A stretch of 64,000 nt of DNA from GCA-2718035 sp964435285 (GTDB lineage: Bacteria > Bacteroidota > Bacteroidia > Flavobacteriales > TMED113), in NCBI GenBank assembly GCA_964435285.1, contig CAYSYA010000004.1, forward strand, positions 83,184 through 147,183. The letters are read 5' to 3'. The position numbers were made by a program, and so were the translations under genes. Within the stretch, counting starts at the first letter, position 1. Each line of letters begins with the position of its first letter. The notes under the pieces are model-generated. The model made no database searches. It had not been told where the DNA came from and was given only the letters and a program-made list of their open reading frames with translations. Below are positions 55,370 to 63,968 of this stretch, in pieces.

Positions 55370-55372
55370 GTT

Positions 55373-56053
55373 TTGTATAAAATTTTATTACCTATTTTAT
55401 TTGTTTTTAATCTTCTTTCATCGCAAAATAATTATTTAAATTTTTTTCTATTAAACTACCAACCAGATGAAGGACATTTTATTTTTCAAGATTTAGATTC
55501 AAGTCCTCTTTGCGATGCAATTGAAGAAGTGACACCAGGAATCTTCAATCAAAATTATTCTCATGTAGGAATGATAATAAAAAAAAATAAAAATTATGAA
55601 GTACTTGAAGCTTATGTGAATGGAGTAAAAACTGTTCCTTTAGAAGAATTTATACAAAGAAGTATTACTAAAAGTGGCATTCCAAAAATTACAATAGCGA
55701 AAATTCATCCTTATTATTTAAATGAAAATAAAGACTTAATCAAAAGAGCAATTGAAAAATCAAAAAATTATTTAAATAAAGAATATGACATGAATTTTTT
55801 GATGAATAACGATTCTTATTATTGCTCCGAATTTATCTACGAAATTTTTAATGGAGATACTTGTTTTTTCAATCTTTCCCCAATGACATATAAAAAATCA
55901 AATGGAAAATTTCACGAGATTTGGATTGAATACTTTAATGAAATAAAAATGGATATTCCAGAGGGTAAACCGGGCATCAATCCTGGAAAAATGACTTTAA
56001 ATAAAAACTTGAAATTTATTTTTAACTACAAAAAACCATATGATTTTAATTAA
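55373..56053 (+). CDS. YiiX/YebB-like NlpC/P60-family cysteine hydrolase
   Basis: The 226-residue protein starts with TTG four bases after the atpC stop; this start gives a good signal peptide (YKILLPILFVFNLLSSQ), while later ATG codons would lose it. YSHVGMII with His64 and YYCSEFIY with Cys151 are the circularly permuted NlpC/P60 (YiiX-like) catalytic residues. These periplasmic enzymes act on peptide or amide bonds, in some cases in the cell wall; the exact substrate is unknown. Its place directly after atpD-atpC is probably read-through cotranscription rather than a functional link. Confidence 0.8.
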   Translation: MYKILLPILFVFNLLSSQNNYLNFFLLNYQPDEGHFIFQDLDSSPLCDAIEEVTPGIFNQNYSHVGMIIKKNKNYEVLEAYVNGVKTVPLEEFIQRSITKSGIPKITIAKIHPYYLNENKDLIKRAIEKSKNYLNKEYDMNFLMNNDSYYCSEFIYEIFNGDTCFFNLSPMTYKKSNGKFHEIWIEYFNEIKMDIPEGKPGINPGKMTLNKNLKFIFNYKKPYDFN

Positions 56054-56063
56054 AAAATTAAAA

Positions 56064-56513
56064 TTAATTTTTAGAATCAAAGAAAATAGTCACTGGCCCA
56101 TCATTAGTTAAATTAATTTTCATATCCGACCCAAAAGAGCCAACTTTTACCTTATTTAAATCATAAGATTTTTTAAGTAAATTAATAAATTTATTATATA
56201 ACTGCTCTCCATTCAGAAATGAAGAAGCTTCATTCCAAGAGGGCCTATTTCCCTTTTTCACTTTTGCAAATAATGTAAACTGACTTACAATTAAAATCTC
56301 TTTTTTTAAATCAAGTAAACTAAGATTCATTTTTTGATTATCATCATTAAAAATTCTTAAGTTAATAACTTTTTTGATTGTCCATTTTAAATCATCCTCA
56401 GAATCAAAATCTGAAAATGCAACAAAAACTAATAACCCTTCTGAAATTTTACTAATTATTTTTCCATCTACCTTAACTGAGGAATCTATCACTCTTTGAA
56501 TTAAAACTCTCAT
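56064..56513 (-). CDS. dtd: D-aminoacyl-tRNA deacylase
   Basis: The 149-residue protein has the Dtd motifs SQFTLFAKVKKGNRPSW (about 77-93; the SQxT motif of the active site) and TNDGPVTIFFDS near the C-terminus (the Gly-Pro motif, here GPVT). It frees D-amino acids wrongly attached to tRNA and also removes glycine from tRNA-Ala. Its length is normal. It lies 18 bases after rsgA in the same direction, a common flavobacterial pairing. Confidence 0.97.
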   Translation of the reverse strand: MRVLIQRVIDSSVKVDGKIISKISEGLLVFVAFSDFDSEDDLKWTIKKVINLRIFNDDNQKMNLSLLDLKKEILIVSQFTLFAKVKKGNRPSWNEASSFLNGEQLYNKFINLLKKSYDLNKVKVGSFGSDMKINLTNDGPVTIFFDSKN

Positions 56514-56531
56514 AACTTATTTATTATTTTT

Positions 56532-57455
56532 TTATTTTCGATAACCAATACTTTCTTCTAACATGTTTAAATAATTTAAATATCTTTTTTTAGAAATTTT
56601 CTCTTTACTTAATTGCTCTAAAATTTTACATTTAGGTTCATTCACATGTAAGCAATCTTTAAACTTACATAAATGAGATAATTCTTTAAACTCAGGAAAG
56701 TAACTTGCTAAGTTATTTTTTGAAATATCGACTAAACCAAAACCCTTTATCCCAGGACTATCTATTATAGAGGCGTTATAGTCGTTTAACATCAACATTT
56801 CAGAAAAAGTTGTAGTATGTATTCCTTGTTTATGTTTATCGGAAATTTTTTTTGTTTTTAAGTTAAGGTTTGGGGATAATAAATTAATTAAAGACGATTT
56901 GCCAACGCCAGAATGACCTGAAAATAAAACAGTATTATTATATAAATATTTAGTTACGGATTTAATGTTCTTATTTTTTAAAACTGAAATTGAAATACAT
57001 TTAATCCCAATTTTAGTATAAATTTTTTTGTACTCATTCTCCAATAATTTATCTTCTTCGTTATAATTATCGATCTTATTAAAAATTAAAATAGTTGGTA
57101 TTTTATATGCATTTGTAGTAACTAAATACCTATCTATAAATAACAAAGTTGTTACAGGATGCTTAATTGTTACAATCAAAAATGCATAGTCAATATTAGA
57201 TGCTAAAATTTGTGATTTATAAGACAAATTAACGGACTTTCTGACAACATAATTTTTTCTTTCTATAATTTTACTAATCACCCCTTCTTCTGTGTCATCA
57301 ATTAAAGTAAATTCAACTATATCTCCAACTGTAATTGGATTTGAAAATTCACTTTTTTTCATAATTAATGAATTTTTTAATTTACAATAATACAGCTTGT
57401 TTTTTTCTAAAACTGAGTATCGATGTTTTACACATTTTATTACTTTTCCTTTCAT
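56532..57455 (-). CDS. rsgA: Ribosome small-subunit biogenesis GTPase RsgA
   Basis: The 307-residue protein has an N-terminal OB domain (about 1-75), a circularly permuted GTPase domain with NKID (126-129) ahead of the P-loop GHSGVGKSS (180-188) and DSPGIKGFG (about 232-240), and a C-terminal zinc site from Cys263, Cys268, His270 and Cys276. RsgA checks and helps mature the 30S subunit. It is divergent from the GldA-like ABC ATPase gene (90-base gap). Confidence 0.97.
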   Translation of the reverse strand: MKGKVIKCVKHRYSVLEKNKLYYCKLKNSLIMKKSEFSNPITVGDIVEFTLIDDTEEGVISKIIERKNYVVRKSVNLSYKSQILASNIDYAFLIVTIKHPVTTLLFIDRYLVTTNAYKIPTILIFNKIDNYNEEDKLLENEYKKIYTKIGIKCISISVLKNKNIKSVTKYLYNNTVLFSGHSGVGKSSLINLLSPNLNLKTKKISDKHKQGIHTTTFSEMLMLNDYNASIIDSPGIKGFGLVDISKNNLASYFPEFKELSHLCKFKDCLHVNEPKCKILEQLSKEKISKKRYLNYLNMLEESIGYRK

Positions 57456-57544
57456 ATATTTAAATGAAGTTATAAAAAAAAACTATATTGTTTTTTATCT
57501 AAAAAAACTAAAATTTATATTTAAATATTGTATTTCAAATAATT

Positions 57545-58234
57545 ATGTCCGTTAACATTAAAAATATTTCTAAATTTTATCACAAAAAGAAGGTTTTAGA
57601 TGAGATAAGCTTTAACCTTAAAGAGGGAGAAATTGTTGGTTTTTTAGGACCAAATGGAGCAGGAAAATCTACTCTCATGAAAATTATTTGTTCATACATA
57701 AAACAAGATTCTGGAAGAGTTTTAGTCTATGGAAAAGATACCTTGAGTGAACCTAAAAAAATTAAAAAAAATATTGGTTATCTATCAGAGAATAATCCTT
57801 TATATGAAAATATGTACGTTAAAGAGTTTTTAAACTTTATTAAAAGTATTCACAAGAGTAATATTTCTAATTTAAATAATGTTATAAAACTAACTGAAAT
57901 AAACGATGTCCTAAATAAGAAAATTGAAACTTTATCAAAAGGATATAGACAACGGGTGGGTATTGCTCAAGCCTTAATACATAATCCAAAATTAATTATT
58001 TTAGATGAACCCACATCTGGATTAGACCCTAATCAATTAATGAAAATAAGAGATTTATTATTACAGTTATCTCCAAATAAATGTATTTTATTTTCATCTC
58101 ATATTTTAAATGAGGTTGAGTCTTTGTGTGATAGAGTTATCATTATTAACAGTGGTAAAATCATAATGGATAAATATAAATCTGAATTAACAACTTCAAT
58201 AGAAGAAACTTTTAAGAAGTTAATAAATACGTAA
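57545..58234 (+). CDS. ABC transporter ATPase, GldA-like, short form
   Basis: The 229-residue ATPase has Walker A GPNGAGKST (35-43), the ABC signature LSKGYRQRVGIAQAL (about 130-144, an LSxGxxxR form), Walker B LIILDEPTSGLDP and the H-loop ILFSSHIL. The NNPLYENMYVKEFLNF segment after Walker A resembles GldA, the ATPase of the gliding transporter. GldA is about 300 residues long; this protein ends about 70 residues earlier, so a different branch of the same subfamily is possible. No permease gene is adjacent. Confidence 0.75.
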   Translation: MSVNIKNISKFYHKKKVLDEISFNLKEGEIVGFLGPNGAGKSTLMKIICSYIKQDSGRVLVYGKDTLSEPKKIKKNIGYLSENNPLYENMYVKEFLNFIKSIHKSNISNLNNVIKLTEINDVLNKKIETLSKGYRQRVGIAQALIHNPKLIILDEPTSGLDPNQLMKIRDLLLQLSPNKCILFSSHILNEVESLCDRVIIINSGKIIMDKYKSELTTSIEETFKKLINT

Positions 58235-58242
58235 ATATTATT

Positions 58243-58250
58243 TATATTTG
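58243..58250 (+). promoter_or_regulatory. Minus-7 element upstream of metK
   Basis: TATATTTG matches TAnnTTTG and lies 24 bases before the metK start, giving a short leader. No TTG lies 19 bases upstream. The leader has no room for a SAM riboswitch. Confidence 0.4.
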
Positions 58251-58273
58251 CTAGCCCTAAATTAATTACATTA

Positions 58274-59605
58274 ATGTCTTATAAATATCTTTTTACATCC
58301 GAATCAGTCTCTGAAGGACACCCAGACAAAGTTGCAGATCAAATTTCTGATGCTATTTTAGATGCTCATTTAGCAATTGACCCAAATTCAAAAGTTGCTT
58401 GCGAGGTATTAGTTACCACCAATACAATTATTATCAGCGGAGAAATAAAATCTAAAGCAAAAATTAATTTTGAAGAAATAGCAAAAGATGTTATTAGTTC
58501 AATTGGATACACCAAAAAAGAATACCAATTTTCTTCTGAAACTTGTAAAATCACAACCTATATCGACGAACAATCTCCAGATATTAATCAAGGGGTTTCT
58601 TCTGATAAAGGTTTATATAAAGAAGAAGGTGCAGGTGATCAAGGAATTATGTTTGGATACGCAACCAACGAATCTAAAACATATATGCCAATTTCGCTAA
58701 ATTTATCTCACATTATTTTAGAAGAATTAGCTGAAATAAGAAAAAATCATGAGTTGATGCCTTATTTGAGACCTGATGCAAAATCTCAAGTAACAATTGA
58801 ATATAATGATGACCACTCACCAAATAAAATTCACACAATTGTAATTTCAACCCAACATGATGAATTTGATAGTGATGAAAAAATGTTAAAAAAAATTAAA
58901 AAAGATATTTTAGATATTTTAATACCTAGGGTTAAAGAGAGAATATCATTAAATGAACAAAATCTTTTTTGTGATGATACAATCATTCATGTTAATCCGA
59001 CTGGAAGATTTGTTCAAGGTGGCCCTTTTGGCGATACTGGATTAACTGGTCGAAAAATTATTGTTGATACATACGGTGGAAAGGGTGCTCATGGAGGTGG
59101 TGCTTTTTCAGGAAAAGATCCTTCTAAAGTTGATCGATCAGCTGCATATGCTTGTAGGCATATCGCTAAAAATTTAGTTGCTGCTGGAGTTTCTCAAGAA
59201 ATATTGGTACAAGTTTCATATGCAATTGGAGTAGCTAAGCCTATGAACATTTATGTTAATACCTATGGAAAATCTAATTTAAAATTAAGTGATTCTGAAA
59301 TAAGTAAAAAAATAGAAAATATTTTTGACTTAAGGCCTGCATCGATTATTGATAGATTAAAACTAAAAAACCCAATTTATTTTAAAACTGCTGCATATGG
59401 ACATATGGGTAGAGAAAGCAAAAAAGAAAAATATACTTTAAGAAAACAGCAAGTCGGAAAAAACAACCAAAATTTAAATTGTGGATGTAATCAAAACCCA
59501 TGTATAACATTTAGTGATGATGATTATATTCAAAAAAATGTTGAAATTTTTCCTTGGGAGAAATTAGATTTCGTGGAGATTATTAAAAGGCATTTTAATA
59601 TATAA
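58274..59605 (+). CDS. metK: S-adenosylmethionine synthetase
   Basis: The 443-residue enzyme has GHPDKVADQISDAILDA (15-31), GAGDQGIMFGYA and GGGAFSGKDPSKVDRSAAY, which bind ATP, methionine and metal ions. It makes S-adenosylmethionine. It is longer than typical bacterial MetK (about 385-420) mainly because of a segment near the C-terminus (about 390-420) containing CGCNQNPC with Cys403, Cys405 and Cys410; the normal MetK end EIFPWEKLDFVEIIKRH follows it. This segment is unusual and could be a metal or disulfide site, but its function is not known. Confidence 0.96.
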   Translation: MSYKYLFTSESVSEGHPDKVADQISDAILDAHLAIDPNSKVACEVLVTTNTIIISGEIKSKAKINFEEIAKDVISSIGYTKKEYQFSSETCKITTYIDEQSPDINQGVSSDKGLYKEEGAGDQGIMFGYATNESKTYMPISLNLSHIILEELAEIRKNHELMPYLRPDAKSQVTIEYNDDHSPNKIHTIVISTQHDEFDSDEKMLKKIKKDILDILIPRVKERISLNEQNLFCDDTIIHVNPTGRFVQGGPFGDTGLTGRKIIVDTYGGKGAHGGGAFSGKDPSKVDRSAAYACRHIAKNLVAAGVSQEILVQVSYAIGVAKPMNIYVNTYGKSNLKLSDSEISKKIENIFDLRPASIIDRLKLKNPIYFKTAAYGHMGRESKKEKYTLRKQQVGKNNQNLNCGCNQNPCITFSDDDYIQKNVEIFPWEKLDFVEIIKRHFNI

Positions 59606-59606
59606 A

Positions 59607-60911
59607 TTATTTTTTTCTAAAAAATAATTGGATAGGTATTCCTGTAAAATTAAATTTCTCTCTTAATTTATTTTCTAAAAATCGTTTATAACTCTCTTTT
59701 ATATACTGAGGCAAGTTACAGAAAAAAGCAAAGGAAGGTCTTCTAGTTGGTAACTGTGTTACGTATTTAATCTTAACTCTTTTTCCTTTTGTACTTGGAG
59801 GTGGATTTTTTTCGATTATTGATAACATGTAATCGTTTAGTTTACTTGTGCTTATTTTAAAAGATAGTCTTTTATGAACATCAACAGCTGACTCAATTGA
59901 CTTTAAAACTCTTTGTTTGTTTAAGACTGAAATGAAAATAATAGATATATCAGTAAAGGGAGCTATTTTTTCTTTTATTTTATTTTCTATAATTATTTTT
60001 TCTTCCTTTTTATTTTTAATTAAATCATACTTATTAATTAATAATACAACCCCTCTTTGATTTTTAGTAATTAGGCTGAAAATCTTTTGATCTTGATTTT
60101 CCATTCCAGTTTGAGCATCAATCATCAAAATACAAACATCTGAGTTTTCAATTGCTCCTATTGAGCGAATAACAGAATAGTACTCTAAATCTTCTTTTAC
60201 TTTTGACTTTTTTCTTATTCCTGCTGTATCAACTAAAATAAACTCTTGATTATACTTTTTAAAATAACTATCTATAGAATCTCTTGTGGTTCCTGCTTGA
60301 TTAGTTACAATATTTTTTTCATCATCAAGCAATAAGTTTACAAGAGATGATTTACCAACATTAGGTCGACCTACAACACAAATTCTAGGAAAATCATATT
60401 CACTTGTCTCATTAGTATTATCTAAAAAAGAAACAACATAATCCAAAAGATCACCTGTTCCAGCGCCATTAATTGCAGAAATTGAGTAGAATTCACCAAA
60501 ACCTAAATTATAAAAAACAGGGGTGTCATAGTTTTTAAAAGTATCGTCAACTTTATTGACAACTAAAATTACTTTCTTCTGAATTTTTTTTAGGTATTTC
60601 GACAAATCAGAGTCCAACTTTGTTATACCCACACTTACATCAACAACAAATAAAATAACACTAGCTTCATTAACTGCGAATTCAACTTGTTTGACTATTT
60701 CTTTTTCAAAAATATCATCAGAACCTTTAACAAACCCTCCAGTATCAATTAAGGAAAAATTAATCCCATTCCAATCTGACTTTTCATAAATCCTGTCTCT
60801 TGTAACACCGCTATGATTATGTACAATTGATTTTTTTCTTTGTACAAGCCTGTTAAATAAAGTTGATTTACCAACATTTGGTCTTCCTACTATTGCTACT
60901 ATATTTGCCAT
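59607..60911 (-). CDS. der: Ribosome biogenesis GTPase Der (EngA)
   Basis: The 434-residue protein has two GTPase domains in tandem: GRPNVGKST (9-17) and GRPNVGKSS (181-189), each followed by DTGG/DTAG switch II and NK.D motifs, and a C-terminal KH-like domain that ends in GIPIQLFFRKK. It assembles the 50S subunit. The gene is convergent with metK (1-base gap) and lies 1 base after era in the same direction, so era-der are one transcript. Confidence 0.97.
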   Translation of the reverse strand: MANIVAIVGRPNVGKSTLFNRLVQRKKSIVHNHSGVTRDRIYEKSDWNGINFSLIDTGGFVKGSDDIFEKEIVKQVEFAVNEASVILFVVDVSVGITKLDSDLSKYLKKIQKKVILVVNKVDDTFKNYDTPVFYNLGFGEFYSISAINGAGTGDLLDYVVSFLDNTNETSEYDFPRICVVGRPNVGKSSLVNLLLDDEKNIVTNQAGTTRDSIDSYFKKYNQEFILVDTAGIRKKSKVKEDLEYYSVIRSIGAIENSDVCILMIDAQTGMENQDQKIFSLITKNQRGVVLLINKYDLIKNKKEEKIIIENKIKEKIAPFTDISIIFISVLNKQRVLKSIESAVDVHKRLSFKISTSKLNDYMLSIIEKNPPPSTKGKRVKIKYVTQLPTRRPSFAFFCNLPQYIKESYKRFLENKLREKFNFTGIPIQLFFRKK

Positions 60912-60912
60912 A

Positions 60913-61791
60913 TTAATTTAAATATCCCAGTTTTTTTAATTGTTGTTTTTTCTTTCTCCAATCTTTTAAAACTTTTACATTAAATGTCAAAAAAACTTTT
61001 TTATTTATGAAGTTTTGAATGCTTTTTCTTGATGAAATTCCCAATGACTTTAAGGCGCTTCCTTTTTTTCCAATCATTATAGCTTTTTGAGATTCTCTTT
61101 CTACGTAAATTATACAACTAATATCAACTATATTTTCTTTTTCTTTATACTCATCAACTACAACTTCACTTGAGTATGGTATTTCTTTTTCATACCTCTT
61201 GAAAATTTTTTCCCTAATTATTTCTGAGATTATAAATCTTAGTGTTCTATCCGTTAATGAATCTTTTGGAAAATATGGGGGAGAAATTGGTAATACCTTT
61301 TTTAATTCTTCTAAAACATTATCTAAATTATATTTATTCAGAGCAGAAATAGGGAAGATTTTGTAAGGTTTATATTTCCTTTCCCAATAATCCATTGCTG
61401 ACTTAACATCTTTTTGAGCCATTAAATCAACTTTATTAATAAGTAAAAACAACTTTAATTTAGTTTTAATAATAGAATTTAGAATAGCTTCGTTTAAAAT
61501 ATCTTTTTTTTCATTACTTACTATATAAATTATAATATCAGAGTCTTGTAAAGAATTTTTTACAAAATTCATCATGGCATTTTGTAATTCATATTTAGTA
61601 TTAATTATTCCAGGAGTATCAGTAAAAACAATTTGAAAATCATCTTCGTTTAATATTCCTAATAACCGATGCCTTGTTGTTTGAGCTTTTTTAGATATAA
61701 TTGAAATGTTTTCTCCAATTATTTTATTTAAAAATGTAGACTTCCCCACATTTGGATTTCCTATAATAGTAACAAAACCAGATTTATGCAT
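60913..61791 (-). CDS. era: GTPase Era
   Basis: The 292-residue protein has a GTPase domain with P-loop GNPNVGKST (11-19), DTPGI, NKVD and SALN, and a C-terminal KH domain with MIGKKGSALKSLG that binds the 3' end of 16S rRNA. It acts in 30S maturation. The gene starts close to the initiator tRNA-Met, which is transcribed in the opposite direction from a shared AT-rich 73-base gap. Confidence 0.97.
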   Translation of the reverse strand: MHKSGFVTIIGNPNVGKSTFLNKIIGENISIISKKAQTTRHRLLGILNEDDFQIVFTDTPGIINTKYELQNAMMNFVKNSLQDSDIIIYIVSNEKKDILNEAILNSIIKTKLKLFLLINKVDLMAQKDVKSAMDYWERKYKPYKIFPISALNKYNLDNVLEELKKVLPISPPYFPKDSLTDRTLRFIISEIIREKIFKRYEKEIPYSSEVVVDEYKEKENIVDISCIIYVERESQKAIMIGKKGSALKSLGISSRKSIQNFINKKVFLTFNVKVLKDWRKKKQQLKKLGYLN

Positions 61792-61853
61792 TTTTAAATA
61801 TTTAGTTCAAAATTATAAATAAATAAATAGTAAAATAAATTTTAAATTATTTA

Positions 61854-61861
61854 TATATTTG
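61854..61861 (+). promoter_or_regulatory. Minus-7 element overlapping the initiator tRNA start
   Basis: TATATTTG is an exact TAnnTTTG match. Its last base lies only 4 bases before the first tRNA base (61865), so transcription would begin at or within a base or two of the mature 5' end. No TTG is found 19 bases upstream. Confidence 0.5.
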
Positions 61862-61864
61862 CAC

Positions 61865-61937
<73 letters not shown>

Positions 61938-61940
61938 CTA

Positions 61941-62510
61941 TTAAAACCCTTCTTTTTTGAAGGGTTTTTTATTTGCAGCGATTTTTATTGCTTTTTGGTG
62001 AACGTTAATTCTAGATTTTGTTTTATGACTTCTACTACCTGCAAAATGTAAACAAACGTGTCCCGACATTCCATTATTTTTTACAAAATCTCTATTATAA
62101 CCTGTTCCGTACCCCCCGGTCCTGTTCTCAACCATAGATAAAAATGGAGCATGATCTAACCCAGCATGTGGCATATTATGGATTGAAGCAGCCACCAAAC
62201 TACCATCTGGCATTTGAACTAAAACTGGCCTTGGTTCCCAACTATCTCCTCCCCATAAAGTCGAAGACTTTAATTTATCTAAAATTGAAGAAGGTTCAAC
62301 ATCAGCATGTAAACTATTTATAACGTCTTTATTAACTACTGTTACCATCCACGTTAATCCAGTTTCAAAATCAATAATTTTTATATTTGGATGATTATCT
62401 AACTTGATTTTTATTTCATCCCAATAAATATACTCTCCAAATATTTTTACTTGACAATTTGATTCAAAAGTGAAGAGAAAAATTAATAATACAGAAAATG
62501 TGAATTTCAT
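61941..62510 (-). CDS. Secreted His-rich protein of unknown function
   Basis: The 189-residue protein has a signal peptide (to about SNCQ, residue 20) and a compact domain with conserved-looking motifs: DFETGLTWMV (47-56), LHADVEP (67-73; His68, Asp70, Glu72), GGDSWEPRPVLVQMPDG, AASIHNMPHAG (107-117), GYGTGYNRD, and GHVCLHFAGSRSH (150-162) ahead of HQKAI (171-175). The spacing of His and acidic residues suggests a metal site or hydrolase. It resembles, from memory, C-terminal domains found in some Firmicutes wall-associated proteins. It has no assigned function. Its start overlaps the stop of the PAP2-like gene by 4 bases. Confidence 0.75.
   Translation of the reverse strand: MKFTFSVLLIFLFTFESNCQVKIFGEYIYWDEIKIKLDNHPNIKIIDFETGLTWMVTVVNKDVINSLHADVEPSSILDKLKSSTLWGGDSWEPRPVLVQMPDGSLVAASIHNMPHAGLDHAPFLSMVENRTGGYGTGYNRDFVKNNGMSGHVCLHFAGSRSHKTKSRINVHQKAIKIAANKKPFKKEGF
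61943..61972 (+). terminator. Rho-independent terminator after initiator tRNA-Met
   Basis: AAAACCCTTC (61943-61952) pairs with GAAGGGTTTT (61959-61968) around a T6 loop, followed by a T run. It lies entirely inside the 3' coding end of the convergent gene (61941-62510), encoding its last residues KKPFKKEGF. Confidence 0.88.
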
Positions 62511-63160
62511 TGGTAAGATTTAATTTTTTTTTGAACAAATAAAGCAATTAATGAAAATAGTGGGGCAAATAAAACATCAATACTATAATGAGCTCTTTGT
62601 AAAACTAAAAAAGTGGCTATTAAAAATGTAATTAATAAGAAAAAATATTTAAATCTTTTTTCACTATAAAGAATGGAAACTAAAAAAAGATTGGCAGTGT
62701 GTCCAGAAAAAAACAAATCATGTTGATTATATAAACCCGTATTTTCATTTAATTGATATATAAATGTATTTAAAAAAGGATCTTTTAAAATTATCATATT
62801 AGGATCTGAATCAAATCTAAAAAAGTACAAAGTGATAGCTCTCAAAAATAAAAGTATGACTACTACTTGAAATAATTTAATTATGACTGAAGGTTTATTT
62901 GCATTATAGAAAAAAAAGAAAAACATAGAACCATAGGTCATTAAAAATATGGGTATAGAAAAATCAATTGGATTTGATAAAAAAAAAGGATCATTAAACA
63001 CTCCTAAATTATGGTCCCAGTTTTCTACAAAAACTAAATATTTTCTAAAGGCATAAGCAGTACAAATAGAAATAAAAAAAGTAAATACTAATTCATTAAA
63101 ATTCTTTCTATTCGTTAAATAAGTTTTCCATGAACTATAAATATTTAAAAAAAAAAACAT
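62507..63160 (-). CDS. PAP2/sphingomyelin synthase-like membrane phosphatase or transferase
   Basis: The 217-residue protein has six membrane segments and the PAP2-type active site of sphingomyelin synthase-like proteins: DLFFSGHTA (148-156, His154) and AHYSIDVL (190-197; His191, Asp195). These use a phosphohistidine-type mechanism on lipid headgroups. The first PAP2 motif (KxxxxxxRP) is not visible, as in that branch. The substrate could be a phospholipid or sphingolipid; Bacteroidota make sphingolipids, which fits, but this is an inference. It is flanked by the His-rich secreted protein (4-base overlap) and a YwaF-like protein (10-base gap). Confidence 0.75.
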   Translation of the reverse strand: MFFFLNIYSSWKTYLTNRKNFNELVFTFFISICTAYAFRKYLVFVENWDHNLGVFNDPFFLSNPIDFSIPIFLMTYGSMFFFFFYNANKPSVIIKLFQVVVILLFLRAITLYFFRFDSDPNMIILKDPFLNTFIYQLNENTGLYNQHDLFFSGHTANLFLVSILYSEKRFKYFFLLITFLIATFLVLQRAHYSIDVLFAPLFSLIALFVQKKIKSYQ

Positions 63161-63170
63161 GAAGAAAAAT

Positions 63171-63917
63171 TTATCTATGTAAAAAATTTAACAATTTAAA
63201 TGGTAAATATATGACCACTGCGTGTATAAAAACTGCACCTAAAAGTATTAATAAATAAGACGGCCATGGTCCAATAACAAATGGATTATCAGCTAATGGT
63301 AAAGCAAGTAAATACATAAAATTAGCCGTCGGTGAATCTAGTGTTGGGGGAAGAATGTAACCAAAAGAAATATAATTAATTGAAAAATTTGCTAAAAACA
63401 CAATCACAATTATATCTTGAAGTCTTAAAAAAGAATGCCACCATGACATTATTCTTGGCTTCATACCTAAAATGAATATAAAATAAAATGGACTCACTAA
63501 TAACCATCCATGACTAAAGAAAAAATCAAACATATATATAAAGTCATTTCCAAAGTTTAATTGAGGAGTTAATAGTGCATGTAAAGCACCTGGCATACCA
63601 ATAAACAACATTAATTCAAAAGCCCATTGCTTTTTAGTAAATAAAATGTAAATAGTATTGAACCACATTAATGTACATAAATGAAAAGGCATAGATTCTA
63701 TAGCTGTCCAAGTTCCATTTATCAGTGAAATTATTTGAAATATAAAATATTCTCCTATTAAAAAAAAAGCAAAATACTTATTAAACTTGTTAATAAATTT
63801 AATGCTAGAATTTTTTAAAAAAACCATTAATAGGATTATAAAAAAAAAGGTGATTCCGTTAGCAATTAACCACTCTGATGATAAAAATTCTATAGTGTAT
63901 TTAGATAGTAGAGTCAT
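63171..63917 (-). CDS. YwaF/TIGR02206-family membrane protein
   Basis: The 248-residue protein has about seven membrane segments and the family motif ESMPFHLCTLMWF (about 74-86), with FFFSHGWLLVSPFYF and the ANFMYL / FVIGPWPSYLLIL segments further on. YwaF-type proteins have no established function. It is the first gene of a three-gene minus-strand run with the PAP2-like and His-rich proteins. The upstream 80 bases hold an intrinsic terminator belonging to a gene to the right. Confidence 0.8.
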   Translation of the reverse strand: MTLLSKYTIEFLSSEWLIANGITFFFIILLMVFLKNSSIKFINKFNKYFAFFLIGEYFIFQIISLINGTWTAIESMPFHLCTLMWFNTIYILFTKKQWAFELMLFIGMPGALHALLTPQLNFGNDFIYMFDFFFSHGWLLVSPFYFIFILGMKPRIMSWWHSFLRLQDIIVIVFLANFSINYISFGYILPPTLDSPTANFMYLLALPLADNPFVIGPWPSYLLILLGAVFIHAVVIYLPFKLLNFLHR

Positions 63918-63929
63918 ATGTAAATTTAT

Positions 63930-63959
63930 AAAAAAGCCCTGAATCTTCAGGGCTTTTTT
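63930..63959 (-). terminator. Rho-independent terminator, right edge
   Basis: AAAAAGCCCTGAA (to 63943) pairs with TTCAGGGCTTTTT (63946-63958) around a 2-base TC gap, with flanking A/T runs on both sides. It could work in either direction; the only plausible upstream gene is one entering from the right on the minus strand. Confidence 0.8.
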
Positions 63960-63968
63960 AATCTAGTT

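Noticed and set aside
58235..58273. Possible SAM riboswitch before metK
   Set aside because: The gap is only 39 bases and contains no known aptamer core; the same is true of the 59 bases upstream of ahcY.
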